Shown: in pieces, positions 58,101 to 64,000 of the stretch
Layout of the letters: each line of letters opens with the position of its first letter
Numbering within the stretch: the stretch's first letter is position 1
Source of the DNA: Bradyrhizobium diazoefficiens USDA 110
Lineage (GTDB): Bacteria > Pseudomonadota > Alphaproteobacteria > Rhizobiales > Xanthobacteraceae
Reading direction: 5' to 3'
DNA: 64,000 nt
Assembly: GCF_000011365.1 (NCBI RefSeq)
Contig: NC_004463.1
Coordinates: 744,001-808,000, forward strand
Position numbers and translations under genes: made by a program
The notes under the pieces: model-generated
The model's input: only the letters and a program-made list of their open reading frames with translations
The model's database searches: none
Told to the model about the DNA's origin: nothing

Positions 58101-58697
58101 GACCTCCTTGAAGGTGACGTCGGCGGCGCTGGCCATCGCGGTCAGCAGCGCGCGGCCTGTGACCGTTTCCGGGTCGCGCGCGGCCTCCAGCAGCACCTTC
58201 AGATTGGCGCGCTCCATCATGTCGGTCTGGTCGCGCTCGTCGATGACGGAGAAGCGCGCCGGCACGTTGGCTTCGAACGGAAACTGCTGGAGCAGGCGGG
58301 TACACAGCGCGTGGATGGTCTGCACCTTCAATCCACCGGGGGTCTCCAGCGCACAGGCGAATAGCTTTCGCGCTTCGCGTCGCAGCTTTGCGCTGGGATG
58401 CGGGATGCCGACGGCACGGATCGCGGCATCGAGCGCGATGTCGTCCAGCGTCACCCAATGGCCGAGCGTGGTGAACACGCGCTCGGCCATGTTGGCGGCG
58501 GCGGCCTTGGTGAAGGTGATGCAGAGGATCTTTTCCGGCGGCACGCCCGACAGCAGCAGACGGATCACGCGCTGCACCAGCACGTGCGTCTTGCCCGAGC
58601 CCGCATTGGCCGACACGAAGGCCGATGCGGTCGGATCGGATGCACGCGCCTGCCTGGCGCGCACCTCATCGGGGATTGGGCGTGGCGCCTTCACCAT
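55188..58697 (-). CDS. addA: Double-strand break repair helicase-nuclease AddA (alphaproteobacterial type)
   Basis: 1169 residues from the ATG at 58697, which overlaps the addB stop by seven bases. UvrD-type motifs: ASAFVSANAGSGKTHVL (motif I), DHVLIDEAQDTSPRQWD (II), VGDEKQSIFSFQGA (III), RVMTVHGAKGLEASVVFMVD (V) and RRLLYVAMTRAADRLIVGG (VI). The C-terminal RecB-like nuclease shows SGQIDRLVVRPDEVLIVDFKTNQ. With AddB it processes DNA ends for RecA. Confidence 0.94.
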   Translation of the reverse strand: MVKAPRPIPDEVRARQARASDPTASAFVSANAGSGKTHVLVQRVIRLLLSGVPPEKILCITFTKAAAANMAERVFTTLGHWVTLDDIALDAAIRAVGIPHPSAKLRREARKLFACALETPGGLKVQTIHALCTRLLQQFPFEANVPARFSVIDERDQTDMMERANLKVLLEAARDPETVTGRALLTAMASAADVTFKEVVREACLSRDHFMAWTDEAGNAEAAAAQMAAVLGVDAADRIEDVETEILDGPFLPRSRWDDIAFALEDGSKSDNDQASRLREAKAFSGGAQVDAYLGVFLTDEKLPRKAVLTKKFCDHNPSVARLFENEAQRLAGLIEKRRAVTMRDRTAALLHIATAAAANYRREKQERGLLDYDDLIDKTLAMLNRVSSGWVHYKLDRGVDHVLIDEAQDTSPRQWDIVAHIISEFTAGEGAREGLNRTIFAVGDEKQSIFSFQGAQPREFDARRRELHRKFTAAGLKFDPVAFTYSFRSGAAILHSVDHVFRDPAIYKSIHSVEIGHPLHNALADAGPSVIELWDLAEADDRQDIEGWRAPFDGVAVTSPEVKLARRIQAEIKRLVESGTLTGHEGERRPLRYGDMLILVRRRGNAFDAVIQALKHAGVPVAGADRLKLTEHIGIIDLMNLADALLLPQDDLALAVALKSPLFGLDDDDLFALAWGRKGSLRRALGEQAAGSEKFAAVLRRLEACETRAREETPFAFYAWLLGGDGGRARILRRLGHEANDALDEFLELALNYERKAPASLQGFMAWLRSADTEVKRDMEISRDEVRVMTVHGAKGLEASVVFMVDTTSSPADSQRVRLIQVPRGNGGEVVVWAGRKADDPKPVAEARKAMLEETEDEYRRLLYVAMTRAADRLIVGGCMPGNMRTVRKLSWYDLVDTGLTGSGLEKQTLETPLGKVTRFARPEDVVALGTPATFVDQTIALPDWLRTPAPREMQDDDSVRPSGQSAEGGRAVRSGESVQSRALALQRGTLVHRLLQSLPDIAAERRREAARGFMARNASDWAEADRTALADKVLALIAEPRFAPVFAAGSRAEVAIVGRLERPGLQPALVSGQIDRLVVRPDEVLIVDFKTNQAAPKSATEAPAVYVRQLALYRAVLARLYPQKPVRAVLLWTEALEYMEISAPALDAALASLHLGVSVLDPARGRS

Positions 58698-61600
58698 TCC
58701 TCGATCCCCAATCCGCCGGCTGCCGACCACTCCTTGATGCGGGCGAGGTCGTCATAGGTGCCGTAGCGGTTGGACCACATCGGCAGGTTCAGCGAGGTGT
58801 AGGCCTGGTTCTCGTCCTCGAAGGCGCGGATCAGCGCTTCCAGCTTGGCCCGGGCCTCAGCGGCAGCAATATCCGGCGGCTGCGGTTCGTCGCCTTGCTT
58901 GTACTTGAGCTCGAGGATGCGCTCCTCGCCCGGCGGATTGTTGCCGCTGAGGCGGACATAGACGAGCTGGCTCACGGATGAGCCGGCGTCGATGTCGGGA
59001 AAGCCGCCTTCGCGCAGGATCGCCGCCTCCAGCGTGAGCTGCGGCGACAGGCCCATGCGGACCTGCTTGCCGGTCGGCGGCTGGCCGGTCTTGTAGTCGA
59101 GGATGGCGTAGCCGCCGCCCTGGCGGCGCTCGATGCGGTCGGCGCGCGCGGAGAGGCGGAAGCTGCGTTCATTGTCGAGCGTGATCGAGATCTCGCCGCG
59201 AGTCTCCGCGGTGATCGCCTCGACCACGTCGCGCCGTGCCGTCTCCCACTCGCTGAACCAGCGCGCGATGCGCTGGAAGCGCGGCCACCACAGCGCGCGC
59301 GCCTCGGGGCGCTCCATCAGCGGCGCGAAATGCTTTTCGCCGATCGCGCGCAGCACGCGGGCGGGATCGTCGGGCAGGCGCGTCGCATAGCGTTCCGTGA
59401 ATTCGCCGATCGCATCGTGGATCGCCGAGCCGCGGTCGGCGGCCGACAGCGGCATGTCGACGGGATCGAGTGCATCCAGCCGCAAGATGTGCTTGGCGTA
59501 GATCGTGTAGGGATCGCGCAGCCAGTCCTCGATCGCGGTGACCGACATCTTCAGCGGCCGTGTCGCGCGCGGCGGTCGCGGTTCGGGTTGCTTGATCGGC
59601 CTGACCTCGTCGGGCTGGTCCAGCCGATCTGCGAACCGCACGTATTTCTCGCCGGCGCGGATGGCCGCCTTCCAGCGATCGTCGCCCGCAACCGCCTCCA
59701 ACCGATGCAGGAAGCGCGAAGCCACCGCTGGCGCGCCGCCGGCCTTGGCGGAATGGGTGAGGATCACCTCATCTCCGCCGAGCAGCTGCGCGAAATCGTG
59801 GGCGGAGAGGCCGATGCGGCGCTCCGGCAGATCGAGGCCGAGCTCGTGCCGCATCGGGCGGCTCAGCCAGGGATCGATGCGCGGCGCCGGCGGCCAGACG
59901 CCCTCGATCAGGCCGCCGACGATGATGCGGTCCGCCTGCATCAGGCGCGATTCCAACGGGCCGTAGATCTGGAGCCGCGCGCCCGGCTTGTCACGCCGCC
60001 GTACCGCGCGATCGCCGAACGCGGTCTGGAAGACATCAGGGTAATCAGGCAGCGGCACGATCAATCCGCTGGTCGTGCCGCCGCGCAGGAGATCGTCGAA
60101 GGCGCCGGCGAGCGCGAGGCCCTCGCGCTCCTCGAAGGCCAGCGGGATGCCCTGCTCGTCGCGCGACAGCTCGATCATGATCTCGCGATGCCGGTGCGCG
60201 AGCTCGGCGAAGTCATATGGTTTTGACGGCGCCAGACTCTCGATCGGCGCCAAGGCTTGTCGCAAAGCATCGATTAGGGCCTGGACGCGATCGAGATCCT
60301 CCGCCTTGAGGCGTGCGCGCGGCTCGGCCTTGTGGAGCGCGGAGACCTCGCTGCGCCACAGCTTGGCCAGTTCCTCGCGAAAGCGGTTGAATTCACGCAG
60401 CAGGCCGGCCGTGCCCGCGGGCGGGCGCGTGCCGCGCAAGACGGCGAGCTCCAGGCCTTCGATTGCCGCCTTCCATGTATCCGGCGCGCGGCCGAGGCGG
60501 CACAGTGGATGCTTCAGCATCGCCAGCAGCGTCGGCGGCTCCAATCCCTTGGTCGCCGCTTCGGCCGCAAGGCGCGCAAAAACGCCGGCGGACGTCTCCA
60601 TCAGCACGTCGCCGCCGGAATCGTCGAAGGCGAGGTCCCATCGGGTGAGTGCAGCCATCACACGGCGCGCCAGAGCGCGGTCCGGGGTGACCAGCGCTGC
60701 TGACTTGTCGAGGTGCCGCGCCTCGCGCATCGCGATCGCAATCGCCAGCGCTTCCATTTCAGGATTGGGGGCTTCGACGACTGCGAGGTTTGTCATGCCG
60801 CCGGCGATCTTTGCCGCAACATCCGGCTGCTTCAGCCGGTCGTGCCAGACTTCCGTCTTGGCGGAGGGCCGCATCGATTCGGATGCGAGCAGGTCGCGGC
60901 CACCTTCCGCCGGCGCTTGAAGCAGCTCGACGTCGCCGCGCTTGATGCCGAAGCGCTCCAGCAGCGCGTGCATGGCATATTGCGGATGGTTCGATGCGGG
61001 ATGCTCCGCGAACTTGCCGAGCGCATCGCGCACGCCGCCGATGGTCCGCCAGGCATCCTCGTCAAGATCAGTGTCGAGGCCCGGCAGCACCACCGCGCCA
61101 TGCGGCAGCGAGGCGACCGCATGCAGGAATTTTGCGGTGGCCGGCATCGAGCCGGTCGAGCCGGCCGCGATCACGGGCCCATGCGGATGCGCGGTCAGGC
61201 GCTTCGCTTCCGCCGCGATCAGGAGGTCGCGCCGCGCCGCGGGCTCGATCCTGTTGATCTCGGCGAGATGGCCGGGCCAGGCGATGCGGGCGATGCGCAG
61301 GAATTCGAGCGAGTGCTGCCAGTAGCGATCGAGCTGGTCCGGCACCAGACCATCGAGCGCGCTCCAGTCGACCCCGCGCGTCACCATGTCGTCGATCAGG
61401 CGCGCGAGATCGCCGGCGAGAGCCAGCGTCGAGGCGGGGCCGCCGACCACCAGCGGCGACAGCACCGGCCCCTTGGCCCAGGCCGCGACGAGCTGCGCCA
61501 GCGTCAGCCGTCGCTCGAGCTCGCCAAGGCGCGGCGGGATGTCGAGCGGCGTTGCGCCGGAAAACTGCTCGCCTTCATCGGCGAAGGCGAGCTCGTCCTC

Positions 61601-61837
61601 GTCGATGTCGCCGAGCGCGACGATGCGCGGCAGCACGACCGCGTCAGCCTTCATCTCGTCGAGGAAGATCTCCCGCACGATACGCATGGCGCGCCGGGTC
61701 GGCAGGTACAGCGTGGTGTCCGCAAGCCGCGCCGGCTCCCTGCGCGCCTCGAATCCCGCGACCAGCCGGCCGTCGAGCAGGGCCGTGACGACCGTGCGCA
61801 GGAACGGAACTGAGATGGGAACACTGAAAACGCGCAT
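58691..61837 (-). CDS. addB: Double-strand break repair protein AddB (alphaproteobacterial type)
   Basis: 1048 residues. It has no usable Walker A, as expected for the inactive helicase-like partner, and a C-terminal nuclease with ADRIERRQGGGYAILDYKTGQP (D...DYK). I count one Cys in the whole chain (KHPLCRLGRAPD), so the four-Cys iron-sulfur staple of firmicute AddB is absent. It is upstream of addA and overlapped by it. Confidence 0.92.
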   Translation of the reverse strand: MRVFSVPISVPFLRTVVTALLDGRLVAGFEARREPARLADTTLYLPTRRAMRIVREIFLDEMKADAVVLPRIVALGDIDEDELAFADEGEQFSGATPLDIPPRLGELERRLTLAQLVAAWAKGPVLSPLVVGGPASTLALAGDLARLIDDMVTRGVDWSALDGLVPDQLDRYWQHSLEFLRIARIAWPGHLAEINRIEPAARRDLLIAAEAKRLTAHPHGPVIAAGSTGSMPATAKFLHAVASLPHGAVVLPGLDTDLDEDAWRTIGGVRDALGKFAEHPASNHPQYAMHALLERFGIKRGDVELLQAPAEGGRDLLASESMRPSAKTEVWHDRLKQPDVAAKIAGGMTNLAVVEAPNPEMEALAIAIAMREARHLDKSAALVTPDRALARRVMAALTRWDLAFDDSGGDVLMETSAGVFARLAAEAATKGLEPPTLLAMLKHPLCRLGRAPDTWKAAIEGLELAVLRGTRPPAGTAGLLREFNRFREELAKLWRSEVSALHKAEPRARLKAEDLDRVQALIDALRQALAPIESLAPSKPYDFAELAHRHREIMIELSRDEQGIPLAFEEREGLALAGAFDDLLRGGTTSGLIVPLPDYPDVFQTAFGDRAVRRRDKPGARLQIYGPLESRLMQADRIIVGGLIEGVWPPAPRIDPWLSRPMRHELGLDLPERRIGLSAHDFAQLLGGDEVILTHSAKAGGAPAVASRFLHRLEAVAGDDRWKAAIRAGEKYVRFADRLDQPDEVRPIKQPEPRPPRATRPLKMSVTAIEDWLRDPYTIYAKHILRLDALDPVDMPLSAADRGSAIHDAIGEFTERYATRLPDDPARVLRAIGEKHFAPLMERPEARALWWPRFQRIARWFSEWETARRDVVEAITAETRGEISITLDNERSFRLSARADRIERRQGGGYAILDYKTGQPPTGKQVRMGLSPQLTLEAAILREGGFPDIDAGSSVSQLVYVRLSGNNPPGEERILELKYKQGDEPQPPDIAAAEARAKLEALIRAFEDENQAYTSLNLPMWSNRYGTYDDLARIKEWSAAGGLGIEEW

Positions 61838-61925
61838 CGGCTGCCTGATTCGGGATCAGGCGCCAATATAGGGAGGCGGACACAAATGGTCATTGGCTGT
61901 GGCGGGGTCTTCCCCGCTCTCCCAC

Positions 61926-62005
61926 TGTCATTCCGGGGCGATGCGAAGCATCGAACCCGGAATCTCGAGATTCCGGGTTCGCGCTTGCGCGCGCCCCGGA
62001 ATGAC
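61926..62005. repeat. Intergenic repeat, GTCATTCCGGGGCGC/CCCGGAATGAC family, copy 2
   Basis: GTCATTCCGGGGCGATGCGA at the left is answered by CGCGCGCCCCGGAATGAC at the right; AACCCGGAATCTC and GAGATTCCGGGTT form the centre. It shares its ends with 17444-17551. Confidence 0.8.
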
Positions 62006-62013
62006 GGGAAGCC

Positions 62014-62032
62014 CCTACGCCACGCTCTCCAG
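62014..62032. repeat. 19-bp direct repeat, copy of the murU 3' end (left)
   Basis: CCTACGCCACGCTCTCCAG, identical to 62147-62165, where it encodes the last five codons and stop of murU on the minus strand. The two copies flank the GTAGGGTGGGC element. Confidence 0.85.
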
Positions 62033-62037
62033 CCTCG

Positions 62038-62131
62038 TAGGGTGGGCAAAGGCGCGCTTGCGCCGTGCCCACCGTATTCGTCATTGGAGTTAGCTTGTGC
62101 GGTGGGCACGCTTCGCTTTGCCCACCCTACG
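62038..62131. repeat. GTAGGGTGGGC...GCCCACCCTAC palindromic element
   Basis: GTAGGGTGGGCAAAGGCGCG at the left and CACGCTTCGCTTTGCCCACC then CTAC at the right are inverted; GTGCCCACCG and CGGTGGGCAC pair in the middle. It is a fourth type of intergenic palindrome, single copy here, and is bracketed by the 19-bp duplication. Confidence 0.8.
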
Positions 62132-62147
62132 GCACCGTGTTCGCGGC

Positions 62148-62870
62148 CTACGCCACGCTCTCCAGAAATGCCTCTTCCGCCGCATGCACCGCATCAGGCG
62201 TGCCGACATGCATCCAGACGCCGTCGAGGCGCAGGCCGAACAGGCGCTCCTGCTCGTTGGCGCGGTCGAACATCTTGGTCAGCGAGAACTCGCCCTGCGG
62301 CGCATCGGCGAAGATCGACGGCGACAGGATCGCCGCGCCGGCATAGACGAACGGAACGACCTCTTTCTCCTTGCGCTTGCGCAGGGCTCCGTCGGGCAGC
62401 ATGCCGTAATCGCCGCGGCCGCTATAGCCGATGCTGGTCGCCGTCGGCGCCATCAAGAGCAGGATGTCCATGCGCGCGGGATCGAAGTTTTCGGCAAGCC
62501 GCGCCAGGTTCGAGCGCACGCCGTCGATCCACAGCGTGTCGGAATTGACATGGAAGAACGGCGCGTTGCCGAGCAGCGGCAGCGCCTTGACCACGCCGCC
62601 GCCGGTGCCGAGCACCTGGTTGCGCTCGTCCGAGATGGTCACGCGCGGATGCTGGCGCGATGCGACGTGGTCGATGATCTGGTCCGGCAGGTAATGCACG
62701 TTGACCACCGCCTCGCTCACGCCGGCCTGGCCGAGCTTGTCGAGCACGTGGTCGAGCAGCGGCTGGCCCGCCACCGGCACCATCGGCTTCGGCATCTTGT
62801 CCGTCAGTGGACGCATGCGCAGGCCGAACCCTGCGGCGAGCACCATGGCTTTGGTCGGTTTGACGGACAT
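62148..62870 (-). CDS. murU: N-acetylmuramate alpha-1-phosphate uridylyltransferase-like protein
   Basis: 240 residues from the ATG at 62870. KAMVLAAGFGLRMRPLTDKM is the sugar-nucleotidyltransferase signature (GxGxRxxPLT) and HVNSDTLW holds the metal-binding Asp. The gene is close to an amgK-like sugar kinase gene (63469-64000), and AmgK-MurU is the pair that recycles N-acetylmuramate to UDP-MurNAc in Pseudomonas and alphaproteobacteria. The frame is open upstream to 63008 through a repetitive stretch and is not likely coding there. Function assigned from the pair. Confidence 0.8.
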   Translation of the reverse strand: MSVKPTKAMVLAAGFGLRMRPLTDKMPKPMVPVAGQPLLDHVLDKLGQAGVSEAVVNVHYLPDQIIDHVASRQHPRVTISDERNQVLGTGGGVVKALPLLGNAPFFHVNSDTLWIDGVRSNLARLAENFDPARMDILLLMAPTATSIGYSGRGDYGMLPDGALRKRKEKEVVPFVYAGAAILSPSIFADAPQGEFSLTKMFDRANEQERLFGLRLDGVWMHVGTPDAVHAAEEAFLESVA

Positions 62871-62913
62871 CGTTTGCTTTCTCAGATTCGTCTTTCTCAG
62901 CCTCGTGGACTCA

Positions 62914-62943
62914 GAACTCTTGGGATTAGAACTCTTGGAATTA
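62914..62943. repeat. Short tandem repeat of a 15-bp unit upstream of murU
   Basis: GAACTCTTGGGATTA and GAACTCTTGGAATTA are adjacent 15-bp units with one mismatch, followed by further decayed versions (CTCTCGAAATT, CCCTTGGAATT). It lies in the 193-bp gap between murU and the PilZ gene. Confidence 0.7.
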
Positions 62944-63063
62944 CTCTCGAAATTGCCCTTGGAATTCGCGTTCGCGGCAATCCTAGCACGGGACTCATTC
63001 AGCCGCACCGCATCTCAACCGCCTTAGCCACCTGCCGTGACGGTTGTACGACGGGTGTGGCCG

Positions 63064-63381
63064 TTACGCCCCGACGGATGCGGAACGCGCCTTTTTCTTC
63101 TTGTCGCCGAGCTTGAGGAAGTTGACGCCGATCTGGTCGCCATTGACCCAGGCAAGCTCACAGCGCCGGTACGCGAGTCCGGTGGACGACAGCAGGAGAA
63201 AAAATTCCTTCAGATGGAGCCCTTCGACCGAACCGTCGATGGTCAGCTTGGCGCCGCTCTGGGAGACGTCCTCCATGGTGCAGTCGCGCCGCCACGTGCC
63301 GTCGATTCCCATCATCTGGGCCGGAATCCCACGCTCGAAAACAACCCGGCTGTTGCTGCGCTGGTCTGTCTTCACCGCCAT
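63064..63381 (-). CDS. PilZ domain protein (predicted c-di-GMP receptor)
   Basis: 105 residues, a lone PilZ domain. The c-di-GMP motifs are visible: RSNSR (Arg8 to Arg12) and DVSQSGAKL (D/NxSxxG). FFLLLSSTGLAYRRCELAWV and DQIGVNFLKL are the later strands. The gene is between amgK-like and murU-like genes on the same strand. Target unknown; a tail KKKKARSASVGA is basic. Confidence 0.88.
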   Translation of the reverse strand: MAVKTDQRSNSRVVFERGIPAQMMGIDGTWRRDCTMEDVSQSGAKLTIDGSVEGLHLKEFFLLLSSTGLAYRRCELAWVNGDQIGVNFLKLGDKKKKARSASVGA

Positions 63382-63468
63382 CTGCCCTTGCTCCAGCCCG
63401 GTAATTATTTGGCTCCTTGCCGCCAGAATACCGACGTCTTGGCTAACAGCCGGTAAATCGGGCCCGAA

Positions 63469-64000
63469 TCAGCCTTGGGGCGGTTCTGGTGCCGGTTCTT
63501 GTGACGGCCTTTGGGGTGGCGGGACGTTGGCGAGATACCAGTCGCGCAAATGGCTGAGCGCGGGATGCGCCAGCGAGCGCTGGAGGTAGGTCCAGATCCG
63601 CGGCTGGTGGCGCAGGTAATGCGGCTTGCCGTCGCGGCGGTTGAGCCGGGCGAAGGTGCCGAGCAGGCGGGTGTTCCGCTGCGCCGACATGATGGCGTAG
63701 AGCTCGGCGAAACCGGCCGGATCGAAGCTCGCATCACCAGCGCGGCGCGCCTTGATGTAGCGCGACAACAGCGTCAGCTCGAGATTCTCGGGCACGTCGA
63801 TGCGGGCGTCCTGGAGCAGCGACACCACGTCGTAGGATTGCGGCCCTAGCACGGTGTCCTGGAAATCGATCACGCCGACGCGTTCGATGCCGGTGCGCAT
63901 CCCGAGCCAGATCAAATTGGGCGAGTGATAGTCGCGGATGATCCACGTCCTCGGCGCGGCCAGCGGCTTCTTCAGCAGCTCGCGCCACATCGCAAAGAAT
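63469..64000 (-). CDS. amgK: AmgK-like aminoglycoside-phosphotransferase-family kinase, C-terminal part (runs off window end)
   Basis: About 177 residues, continuing past the window edge (FFAMWRELLKKPLAAPRTWI...). The catalytic loop IRDYHSPNLIWLG (HxDxxxxN-type, with Asp and Asn) and GVIDFQDTVLGPQSYDVVSLL (metal Asp) place it in the APH kinase fold. With MurU it would phosphorylate N-acetylmuramic acid and N-acetylglucosamine in peptidoglycan recycling. A Pro-rich tail (PPPQRPSQEPAPEPPQG) ends it. The N-terminal lobe is not in view. Confidence 0.75.
   Translation of the reverse strand, partial: FFAMWRELLKKPLAAPRTWIIRDYHSPNLIWLGMRTGIERVGVIDFQDTVLGPQSYDVVSLLQDARIDVPENLELTLLSRYIKARRAGDASFDPAGFAELYAIMSAQRNTRLLGTFARLNRRDGKPHYLRHQPRIWTYLQRSLAHPALSHLRDWYLANVPPPQRPSQEPAPEPPQG

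Larger units (their letters stand above)
61838..62147. other. 310-bp gap between addB and murU: two repeat elements and a 19-bp duplication
   Basis: It holds a GTCATTCCGGGGCG-family repeat (61926-62005), a GTAGGGTGGGC-family element (62038-62131) and the first copy of a 19-bp duplication of the murU 3' end (62014-62032). No coding frame is convincing. addB probably starts at 61837 with a promoter near 61840-61880. Confidence 0.6.

Noticed and set aside
56319..58364. A 681-codon plus-strand frame opposite addA
   Set aside because: Shadow of addA, composition typical of antisense in high-GC genomes.

Overview
The window reads as a chromosomal core segment of a Bradyrhizobium-like alphaproteobacterium (Nitrobacteraceae). 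The evidence is high GC with strong GC3 bias, infC, pheS, pheT and AroA proteins of the Bradyrhizobium type, the lptC-lptA-lptB-rpoN-hpf-ptsN cluster, an Hsp20/DUF1150 pair, a FzlA-like GST beside queG and uppP, and many short palindromic intergenic repeats typical of this group. No phage, integrase, transposase, CRISPR array, defence island or rRNA operon is visible.

Layout. 1-2.3 kb: start of a LysR regulator, divergent from a CoA-transferase/HMG-CoA-lyase-like pair. 2.5-6 kb: metal homeostasis (nikR, copper P-type ATPase, csoR) with a clear CsoR operator. 6.2-9.7 kb: a YiiX-type permuted amidase, a Tat-exported flavin amine oxidase and a TauE/SafE permease. 9.7-15.7 kb: translation genes on the minus strand (pheT, pheS, rplT, rpmI, infC with an ATT start), with two small secreted-protein genes inserted on the plus strand. 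16-20.4 kb: alpha/beta hydrolase, SnoaL-like protein, thioesterase-like protein, queG, fzlA. 20.5-24.1 kb: uppP, an NDUFA9-like NAD(P)-binding protein, tRNA-Leu(CAG), an MFS exporter. 24.5-31 kb: RNase D-like exonuclease, then lptC-lptA-lptB-rpoN-hpf-ptsN. 31-33.9 kb: GNAT, TPR protein, DUF1150-Hsp20 operon with a sigma-32-type promoter. 34-38.4 kb: ugpBAEC glycerol-3-phosphate importer with a predicted Pho box. 38.6-41.7 kb: a second CoA-transferase, the ohr/ohrR peroxide pair, tRNA-Ala(GGC), a TIGR02300 protein. 41.9-48.1 kb: aroA-cmk-rpsA-sppA-ihfB-lapA. 48.2-53.3 kb: trpF-trpB-trpA-accD-folC. 53.4-64 kb: phosphoesterase, SRPBCC protein, trxA, addA-addB, murU, a PilZ protein, and the end of an amgK-like kinase gene that runs off the window.

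Most genes are housekeeping. The most informative observations are regulatory or structural: the infC ATT start, a sigma-54-like site abutting the rpoN start codon, the Pho box before ugpB, the RpoH promoter and an SD-proximal hairpin before hsp20, a cluster of palindromes between ohr and ohrR, a 19-bp duplication of the murU 3' end around a repeat element, and a repeat that supplies the pheT stop codon. I found no convincing undescribed multi-gene system; everything below is graded accordingly.
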